In this document: positions 58,821 through 64,000 of the stretch, piece after piece
Layout of the letters: every line of letters starts with the position of its first letter
Position numbering within the stretch: position 1 is the first letter of the stretch
Assembly: GCA_022653695.1 (NCBI GenBank)
Contig: JALCSW010000003.1
Location: 47,056-111,055, forward strand
Source: Bacilli bacterium
GTDB taxonomy: Bacteria; Bacillota_I; Bacilli_A; RFN20; CAG-826
DNA: 64,000 nucleotides
Direction: 5' to 3'
The notes under the pieces: generated by a model
What the model was told of the DNA's origin: nothing
The model's database searches: none
The model's input: only the letters and a program-made list of their open reading frames with translations
Program-made: the position numbers and the translations under genes

Positions 58821-59638
58821 TCAACGTCGCTTACTGCGGGAACGCCGGGATCTTCAAGGGCATCGCGATGTCGCTCCTTAGCGCCCAGGAATCGACGAGG
58901 GAGCCGATCGCGGCAATGGTTTTGACCGGCGATTTCTCTTCTTTGGACCCTCGGTTCACGCCTTTCGACGAGGAAAGGCGAATTCTTCTGGAAGGGGCCC
59001 TTAAAGCCAAAAACCCATTGAGTTCCCTGCGGGTCGTCGATGTCACGGAGGCCTTCAACGAAGAGCTTTCCGCAAGCAAGAACGCCCAAAGCTCGTATAC
59101 CCCCTATACGTTGTTGCGCCTTTTCCTCGACCGATTGGAGGACGTGCCTGACAAACTTCTTTACCTTGACGCCGACACGATCGTGATGAGGGACCTTTCG
59201 CGCCTCTATTCGATTGATTTGGGCGACAGGTACTGCGCTTGGGTTTTGGATCGCTTCGGCCACGTCTTCATCAACCCATCCTATTGCAATGCCGGGGTCA
59301 TCCTTCTTAACGTGGGCCTTTTGGTTCGGGATGGGATCTTCGCCTCCTGCCGCGCGTTATTAAGGAAAAAGAAATGGTCCTTCCCCGATCAGGACGTCCT
59401 CAACCGTCTCACCAAGGGCCGAAAGATGATTCTGCCGCGGGAATTCAACGAGCAAAAAGGCCTCCGGCCCGAAACCGTGATCCGCCATTATTGCAACCAG
59501 CCGCGCATTTTCCCTTACGTTCACGCGATGGTCGCCAAACCATGGGATCTGCCGCGTATCCATCAAGTATACAAAACCACCGTCCACGACTCGTTGCACG
59601 AGGAGTGCCGTCTTCTATGGAGGAAAATCGAAAAATGA
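58817..59638 (+). CDS. Family 8 glycosyltransferase
   Basis: This 273-residue GT-A enzyme of the GT8 type has the N-terminal INVAYCGNAGIFKGIAMSLLSAQES, then YTLLRLFLDRLEDVPDKLLYLDADTIVMRDLSRLY with the DxD metal motif (about 119-121). FINPSYCNAGVILLNVGLL, FPDQDVLN and a late HYCNQPRIFPY follow. It probably transfers glucose or galactose from a UDP sugar; the acceptor may be a lipid or polysaccharide, given the neighbours. It overlaps the genes on both sides by 4 bp. Confidence 0.88.
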   Translation: MINVAYCGNAGIFKGIAMSLLSAQESTREPIAAMVLTGDFSSLDPRFTPFDEERRILLEGALKAKNPLSSLRVVDVTEAFNEELSASKNAQSSYTPYTLLRLFLDRLEDVPDKLLYLDADTIVMRDLSRLYSIDLGDRYCAWVLDRFGHVFINPSYCNAGVILLNVGLLVRDGIFASCRALLRKKKWSFPDQDVLNRLTKGRKMILPREFNEQKGLRPETVIRHYCNQPRIFPYVHAMVAKPWDLPRIHQVYKTTVHDSLHEECRLLWRKIEK

Positions 59639-60900
59639 GCGTTCCGCAGTATTACCTTCTTTCCGCGGTCATCGTCGCGGGCGTTTGCGCCCTTTTGCTT
59701 CTGGCCTATTTGCCACGTATCCGCGCCTGGTTCGGGGCTTTCTCGAAAGGCGAGCGGCTCGTTAACGAAACGAGGAACCGCCTCGCCGTTTTGGTCCCGG
59801 CCCGCAACGAAAGTCAGGCCATCGGGCCCCTTTTGGAGTCCCTGTCGCGCCAAAGCTACGATGACTTCGCGGTTTTCGTCATCGTTTCCGACCCCGCCGA
59901 CCCAACCATCAAGATGGCTGAAGAGAAGGGCTTTGCGACGGTCGTGGCCGCCGACCAAACCTGCAAAAGCGACGCCCTCGACGCGGCGGTTCAGCGCATT
60001 CTCTCCCGCGACCGAAACGAATTCGACGCCTACCTCATCCTCGACGCCGACACTTCCATTAAGGACGACTATCTATCCGCGATGAACGACGCGATGGCGA
60101 GCGGATGCGAGGTCATCGTGAGCAAGAAGATCGTCAAAAACTACGCGCTTGGCGGGAAATCCCTGACTTTCCAAGGGGCGGCCAACGGCTACATTTGGAC
60201 GGTTTTCGACCAGATGGGCAACAAATACAAGAGCAAGCGCCACATTTCCCTTTTCACGGTGGGAAGCGGCCTTCTCGTCAGCAAAAAGATCATTCTGACC
60301 GACGGGGGGTGGCCCTACAAGAGCACCCTCACCGAGGATTGCGAACTCGCGGGCGACATGATCGCGAACCACTGGTCGTCCTATTATGCGGAATTCGCCC
60401 CGATTTACATGGAGGAGGCCCCGAGTTTGGAGATGACCAACAAGCGCCGCAACCGCTGGATGAGCGGCCTCACCAGCGCCCAGATGCTCTACCGTCGGAA
60501 AGACTTCAGCTTTGGCTCCGCAAGGGATATCTATTTCTCGTATTCGATTTTCATCAGTTACGCCTATTTCGGGTTGCTTGGCCTCTTCGCCCTCGGCAAC
60601 GCGGCGGCCTCGTTATGGTATTTCGTCTTTGACCGGAGTTTGGTCGCCTATCCGCTTTTCTCCTGCCTCGGGGCGCTTCTGGCGATTTACCTTTCCTTCC
60701 TTTTCATGGCCGTCGTCGGCTTTTGCGCCATGCTCCATGACGTCAAGGGCCATTGGCTCTTCCGCATCGCCACGCTGTTCGTCGTACCGTTCCATTATTT
60801 GGGATATTTCCCGATCATGGTCAAGGTGTTCCTTGGCAAAGGCCCCAAGAAATGGGAAAGCATCGCTCGCGTCGGCAATTCCAGGGACATCCGTCGATGA
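59635..60900 (+). CDS. Membrane-bound family 2 glycosyltransferase
   Basis: This 421-residue protein (start MSVPQYYLLS, overlapping the GT8 stop) has one N-terminal helix, a cytosolic GT2 domain and three to four C-terminal helices. The GT2 motifs are LAVLVPARNESQAIGPLLESLSRQSYDDF, YLILDADTSIKDDY (DxD), LTEDCELAGDM (TED) and RRNRWMSG (the QxxRW-like motif of processive enzymes). This layout fits a polysaccharide or glycolipid synthase similar to hyaluronan/cellulose-type GT2. Confidence 0.88.
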   Translation: MSVPQYYLLSAVIVAGVCALLLLAYLPRIRAWFGAFSKGERLVNETRNRLAVLVPARNESQAIGPLLESLSRQSYDDFAVFVIVSDPADPTIKMAEEKGFATVVAADQTCKSDALDAAVQRILSRDRNEFDAYLILDADTSIKDDYLSAMNDAMASGCEVIVSKKIVKNYALGGKSLTFQGAANGYIWTVFDQMGNKYKSKRHISLFTVGSGLLVSKKIILTDGGWPYKSTLTEDCELAGDMIANHWSSYYAEFAPIYMEEAPSLEMTNKRRNRWMSGLTSAQMLYRRKDFSFGSARDIYFSYSIFISYAYFGLLGLFALGNAAASLWYFVFDRSLVAYPLFSCLGALLAIYLSFLFMAVVGFCAMLHDVKGHWLFRIATLFVVPFHYLGYFPIMVKVFLGKGPKKWESIARVGNSRDIRR

Positions 60901-61712
60901 GCGAGGAAACCTTAAGCAGGGAGCAAGTCCGCGAGCGTTACCTCGCCCTTGAGAAGAAGGGGCTTTTCGACCAGCACGTCGACTCCATCGACATGGATAA
61001 GGTCATTCCCGTCACTAAGGATTACCATTATTACCCGAAAAGCCTCTCCGAATGGCTCGTCAAGACAGCCCGTTACGAGTTGGGCGTCCGCCCTTTCATG
61101 CGCAAGATAAACAGGCGCTGCCTTGAGACGGAAGTCGTGGGGCGGAGGAACCTTCGGGGCGTCAAGTCGGCCATCGTGGTCTGCAACCATGTCCATATGT
61201 TCGACTGCGTGGCCCTCAAAAAAGCCATGAAAGGGCATTATCTCAACGTCGTCGCGGCTTCGTTCAATAACTTCAAAGGCAAACTTGGGGACGGCATGAG
61301 GGCATCGGGCATGTTGCCCCTTCCGGAGTCCTTCGACGGCATGAAGAGCTTTGAGGCCGCCCTCGAGAAATCTTTAAGGAAACGGCATTACGTGCTCTTT
61401 TTCCCCGAGCGGGCCGAGTGGTGGTACTACCATAAGCTCCGGCCGTTCAAGGACGGGGCCTTCCATTACGCGATCAAGTATGGGGTTCCCATCGTCCCTT
61501 GCTACATCAGTTTCGCCCCGCGAAAGAAACCCTTCCCGAATCCCGAGGGGGACTACCCCGAGCGAATGATCGTCCATATCCTTAGCCCCATCTATCCCGA
61601 CGGGCAAAGAGATTTCTCCCATGAGCGTGAGCGTCTGAAGAGCGAGGCGTTCGAGGAATGCGCCGATTGCTATGAGCGTTCCTATGGGGTGAAGCTTTCT
61701 TACGGGGATTGA
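60897..61712 (+). CDS. PlsC-type acyltransferase
   Basis: This 271-residue protein has the acyltransferase motif intact: NHVHMFDC with H98 and D103. It also has LPLPESFDGMKSFEAAL, VLFFPERAEWWYYHKLRPFKDGAFHYAIKYGVPIVPCY, where FPERAEW replaces FPEG. There is no strong transmembrane helix. It is the last gene of the PlsC-GT8-GT2-PlsC operon and perhaps supplies or modifies the lipid acceptor. It starts inside the GT2 stop (ATGA). Confidence 0.85.
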   Translation: MSEETLSREQVRERYLALEKKGLFDQHVDSIDMDKVIPVTKDYHYYPKSLSEWLVKTARYELGVRPFMRKINRRCLETEVVGRRNLRGVKSAIVVCNHVHMFDCVALKKAMKGHYLNVVAASFNNFKGKLGDGMRASGMLPLPESFDGMKSFEAALEKSLRKRHYVLFFPERAEWWYYHKLRPFKDGAFHYAIKYGVPIVPCYISFAPRKKPFPNPEGDYPERMIVHILSPIYPDGQRDFSHERERLKSEAFEECADCYERSYGVKLSYGD

Positions 61713-61723
61713 GCGTAATGTCT

Positions 61724-61752
61724 TGTCAAGAAGGCCCCGCTAACCTATAATC
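61724..61752 (+). promoter_or_regulatory. Promoter of tRNA-Thr
   Basis: TTGTCA (61724-61729), a 17-bp spacer and TATAAT (61747-61752), 50 bases upstream of the tRNA. Confidence 0.8.
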
Positions 61753-61802
61753 CTAAACGCTGCCCATCAAAGTCGATTCGACGAAGGGACAGCCCGAAAA
61801 AC

Positions 61803-61876
61803 GCCCCGCTAGTTAAACGGTATAACGGGTCCATGGTAAGGACCAATTCGTAGTCCGACTCTGCGGCGGGGCACCA
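61803..61876 (+). tRNA. tRNA-Thr (anticodon GGT), unusual T-loop
   Basis: The acceptor GCCCCGC/GCGGGGC is perfect, the D-arm is GTTA/TAAC with GG in the loop, and the anticodon stem GGTCC/GGACC encloses ATGGTAA. CCA is encoded. The T-stem CGTAG/CTGCG (one U-G pair) encloses TCCGACT, so position 55, normally U (pseudouridine), is C. The variable loop has four bases. Confidence 0.85.
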
Positions 61877-61885
61877 TTCAATTTA

Positions 61886-61919
61886 AACAGCGACAATACA
61901 TAAGGTTGTCGCTTTTTTA
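61886..61919 (+). terminator. Terminator after tRNA-Thr
   Basis: AGCGACAA TACATAAGG TTGTCGC is followed by TTTTTTAATA. Confidence 0.85.
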
Positions 61920-62112
61920 ATACCTTGTAAATGCATACTAACGTATTCAATATGCGCTTACGAGCAGATACGAGCAAAAGCAAAAAACCATACAATTCTC
62001 AGTTATTTTGGGTCAAAACCCAATCATTTGAAAATATTTTGAGTTTGCATAACCGGTAAGTGTTGCGGGGTTCGAACCTCATTAACCGCGAAGCGAAACA
62101 AGCAAAATAAAA
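61920..62112. other. Gene-less junction downstream of tRNA-Thr
   Basis: AT-rich DNA without a credible ORF. A GGTTCGAACC palindrome near 62075 resembles a tRNA T-arm, but no cloverleaf can be built. Confidence 0.4.
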
Positions 62113-62149
62113 CACCTAGATTCACAATCGAATCTAGGTGCTTTTTGCG
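62113..62149. terminator. Hairpin with T-runs on both strands
   Basis: CACCTAGATTC ACAATC GAATCTAGGTG is a perfect 11-bp stem followed by CTTTTTGCG on plus and TTTTATTTTG on minus. It sits right after the stop of the minus-strand fragment at 62155. Confidence 0.88.
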
Positions 62150-62154
62150 TTCTA

Positions 62155-62254
62155 GCGGTTGATGTAAATGCCGAAGACGCAGACGTACGAGGTCTTCCTG
62201 ATCTTATATTTATAGCTTCCGGTGAAAGTGGGGACCATCTTTTTTGGCAATTTC
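62155..62254 (-). pseudogene. C-terminal fragment of an unknown gene
   Basis: On the minus strand a frame ending in TAG (62155-62157) reads TKLPKKMVPTFTGSYKYKIR, then KTSYVCVFGIYINR, and is followed by a strong terminator, as a real gene end would be. Upstream it collides with the truncated metK on the other strand. I do not recognise the family. Confidence 0.35.
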
Positions 62255-62259
62255 GTCAT

Positions 62260-62991
62260 GTCGTCGCTTCCCACATCAGCAACCTTGCCCGCGTCCTATT
62301 CGTCAAACACAACGACATCTTCGGACCAGACGGGAAATGCGAGGTGGCGGTAGAATACGACAGCGACTACAAACCGGTCGCAATCAAAACGATAATCATC
62401 TCCTCGCAAACCAAACCCGGAAAGCTAGAAGAAGCGAAGGCCCTCTTGCTTGAGGCCATCGGCGGATACATCAAGAAGTACCCTGAATGCCAAGTCCTCA
62501 TCAATCCGACCGGCGCTTTCGAGACAGGCGGTCCTTGTGCCGACTCAGGTCTAGCCGGGCGAAAGCTCATGTGCGATACCTATGGAGGGGTCGCTCACCA
62601 TGGCGGTGGTGCCTTCTCCGGGAAGGATCCTACCAAGGTCGACAGAAGCGGTGCCTACTATTGTCGCTATGTCGCCAAGGCCCTCGTCGATTCGGGGCTC
62701 TGCAAACGCTGTGAGGTGGGCGTCGCCTATTCCATCGGCATTGCCGAGCCGGTCTCGGTTTCCGTCGATTCCTTCAGAACCGGCGTCATCGAGGACGACA
62801 GATTGGTCGAGCTCGTCAAGGAGGTCTTCGACTTCAAGCCTGCTTCGATCATCAAAGAACTCAAATTGCTGGATGTCACCTATTCGCGGATTTCCGAGTA
62901 TGGGCACTTCGGCAGATTAGGATTGAACCTTCCTTGGGAGGACACAGATGCAAAGGCACAAGCGTTGCGCGAAGCACTCGAAAAGGCCTAG
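62260..62991 (+). pseudogene. metK: 5'-truncated S-adenosylmethionine synthetase
   Basis: The frame is open from about 62260 and carries the central and C-terminal domains of MetK. It reads FGPDGKCEVAVEYDSDYKPV, GGPCADSGLAGRKLMCDTYGG, AHHGGGAFSGKDPTKVDRSGAY, CEVGVAYSIGIAEPVSVSVDSF, and ends YGHFGRLGLNLPWE. About the first 150 residues, including the ATP-binding N-terminal domain (GHPDK), are missing. A GTG at 62344 could start a 215-residue product, but it could not be a normal synthetase. The upstream side joins an unrelated minus-strand fragment. Confidence 0.82.
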
Positions 62992-63277
62992 CAAGCTGGA
63001 ACGCTTCTACCGCAGTGACGAATGGCACCTCGCAAGGGCGATAAAGATCTGCAATCAGAATGGCCTGTGCGAGAAGTGCGGGAAGCCGGGGAACGAGGTC
63101 CATCACAAGATCCATCTCACCATCCAGAACGTCGACGATCCCAATGTCGCTCTTAACCAAGACAACCTGATGCTCCTTTGCACCGACTGCCACAACAAAG
63201 AGCATCATAGGTTCGGCAGGCTCGCCGAGTACGACTTCGACAGCGAGGGGAACCTAATAAAGCATTCGAAAAAATGA
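62948..63277 (+). CDS. HNH endonuclease, phage type
   Basis: This 109-residue protein has a basic N-terminus (QRHKRCAKHSKRPSKLERFYRSDEWHLARA). The HNH/Zn-finger core follows: CEKCGKPGNEVHHKIHLT, NVALNQDNLMLLCTDCHNKEH (two CxxC pairs, the His-His of motif 1 and the N...H of the rest). Such small proteins are common beside phage terminase genes. GGGAGG lies 6-7 bases before the ATG, so the gene starts inside the last 44 bases of the metK fragment. It suggests phage-derived DNA at this tRNA-Thr locus. Confidence 0.85.
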   Translation: MQRHKRCAKHSKRPSKLERFYRSDEWHLARAIKICNQNGLCEKCGKPGNEVHHKIHLTIQNVDDPNVALNQDNLMLLCTDCHNKEHHRFGRLAEYDFDSEGNLIKHSKK

Positions 63278-63317
63278 GCGATTATGGTATGATTGCCTTA
63301 ATCAAGCGAGGTTGAAT

Positions 63318-63593
63318 ATGCCAAACAATCAAAAAAACTGGGAGCTGTTCAGTTGCGATACCGAGAAGCCATACAAAGACGGGTGCCCAATGTTCGTCGA
63401 TATGCTGTCTGTCGATGTCAAACACAGAAGGTTCATCCTTGACGTCCATGTAGACGACAGAAACACCGACGGCTATTACGAAGACGGGAGCGAGGTCATA
63501 TGCACAAATCTGAGCCGTGAGTTGCTTTACATCCTCTTGGAGGGATTGAAGCGAAACGGCTACAAGGAATACGCGGAAAAAGAAGAGAAGTAA
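63318..63593 (+). CDS. Small hypothetical protein
   Basis: This 91-residue acidic protein starts at MPNNQKNWELF (GCGAGG six bases upstream); a TTG two codons earlier is less likely. It contains YKDGCPMFVDMLSVDVKHRRFILDVHVDDRNTDGYYEDGSEVICTNLSRELLYILLEGLKRNGYKEY. I do not recognise the family. It follows the HNH gene by 40 bp and is closed by a terminator-like hairpin. Confidence 0.65.
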   Translation: MPNNQKNWELFSCDTEKPYKDGCPMFVDMLSVDVKHRRFILDVHVDDRNTDGYYEDGSEVICTNLSRELLYILLEGLKRNGYKEYAEKEEK

Positions 63594-63639
63594 CCCTCCC
63601 CGGTCATCGATATTTTCTGACTTCGAAAGTACCGTTCGC

Positions 63640-63673
63640 CCCCACCTCCAAAATGCGTGGGGCAAATTTTTAG
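63640..63673 (+). terminator. Terminator of the small hypothetical gene
   Basis: GCCCCCAC CTCCAAAATGC GTGGGGC is followed by AAATTTTTAG. Confidence 0.7.
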
Positions 63674-63909
63674 AAAATCTGATATTTCGAAATCAAAGTA
63701 CTTGAACGATGCAAATAATTCTATAATTGCTTTTTTTATGAATTTTATGGAATAATATAAATGAATCAGCTAAGCGGTTACATATTATTCATTAGGTGGA
63801 TAGAAATATGACTTAGTACATATCAAATAATTACAAATATAGATGTATAACATGGCAAAATTACTTTATAGGCCTTATATCATGCCTAGTAAGAAAAAGA
63901 GGTGAAAAA
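63674..63909. other. Abruptly AT-rich intergenic DNA
   Basis: Base composition drops here to about one quarter G+C, unlike everything before. No ORF is visible, and AT tracts suggest a low-GC source. Confidence 0.6.
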
Positions 63910-64000
63910 ATGAGAAAAACAATGACTTTTTGGTTATTGATTCTTATTATGTTAACAGTTACAGGCTGTACAGAAAAAAATAGCTTAGTTGAAGGAACTT
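63910..64000 (+). CDS. Start of a lipoprotein gene (cut by window end)
   Basis: AGAGGTGAAAAA precedes an ATG that opens MRKTMTFWLLILIMLTVTGC, a classical lipoprotein signal with lipobox LTVTGC. TEKNSLVEGT follows, and then the window ends. Codon use is AT-rich and unlike the rest of the window. The function cannot be told. Confidence 0.7.
   Translation, partial: MRKTMTFWLLILIMLTVTGCTEKNSLVEGT

Noticed and set aside
62060..62100. Additional tRNA
   Set aside because: GGTTCGAACC looks like a T-loop, but no acceptor, D or anticodon arm can be built around it.

Overview
The window is a GC-rich (roughly 55-60 %) bacterial chromosome segment with dense, often 4-bp-overlapping operons. Shine-Dalgarno sites are AGGAGG-like and -10 boxes are of the TATAAT type. 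Seven tRNA loci are scattered through it; there is no rRNA and no CRISPR array. A SipW-type signal peptidase with TasA-like exported proteins, an Rnf complex, Leloir galactose genes, a diacylglycerol-type GT4 glycosyltransferase and a tRNA-Ile(UAU) together suggest an uncultured anaerobic gut-type member of the Firmicutes (Bacilli/Erysipelotrichia/Tenericutes-related). That placement is inference and cannot be proved from the window.

Layout. 1-2.5 kb: tRNA-Arg, a PNPOx-fold protein, a GyrI-like/DUF3795 fusion and a DUF308 membrane protein. 2.7-7.7 kb: the rnfCDGEA-x-B operon with a short RnfB and an extra Cys-rich membrane protein. 7.8-13 kb: a tRNA-Ala/tRNA-Met pair followed by an AT-richer islet. 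The islet carries a DUF4143-type ATPase and is bounded by a 17-bp duplication of the tRNA-Met 3' end. It is followed by decayed genes (MBL-fold, AbiEi/AbiEii) and an XRE/ImmA-like pair. 12.8-16 kb: a diguanylate cyclase, a flavin reductase and a cation/proton antiporter. 16.1-17.1 kb: tRNA-Ile(UAU), tRNA-Ser and empty DNA.

17.1-31 kb is the most interesting region. It holds a divergent TasA-like protein, a small membrane protein, and an apparent eight-gene operon: two SipW-type exported proteins, a membrane-anchored McrB-like AAA+ ATPase, a DUF2357 (McrC-like) protein with no visible nuclease and a coiled-coil tail, a SipW-like signal peptidase, an EAL protein, a degenerate nucleosidase-fold protein and a large degenerate GGDEF-EAL protein. 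This looks like a c-di-GMP-linked surface-fibre or secretion system that uses an McrBC-derived motor, and I know of no described equivalent.

31-57 kb: two overlapping TetR regulators, a DUF2804 protein, a GPH transporter, divergent GH2 and GH36 galactosidases, initiator tRNA, a membrane-lipid pair (GT4 + PlsC), rubrerythrin, tRNA-Asp/Phe, a DEDDh exonuclease, an MFS transporter, a Zn-PLC-like protein, cardiolipin synthase, Fe-ADH, galM-galT-galK, malQ and rimO. The glycosidases, transporters and Leloir genes together could take alpha/beta-galactosides to glucose-1-phosphate. 57-62 kb: an XRE membrane regulator and a four-gene lipid/glycan operon (PlsC-GT8-GT2-PlsC). 62-64 kb: tRNA-Thr followed by an accessory end with a 5'-truncated metK, a phage-type HNH, a small unknown protein and, from about 63.67 kb, abruptly AT-rich DNA with the start of a lipoprotein gene.
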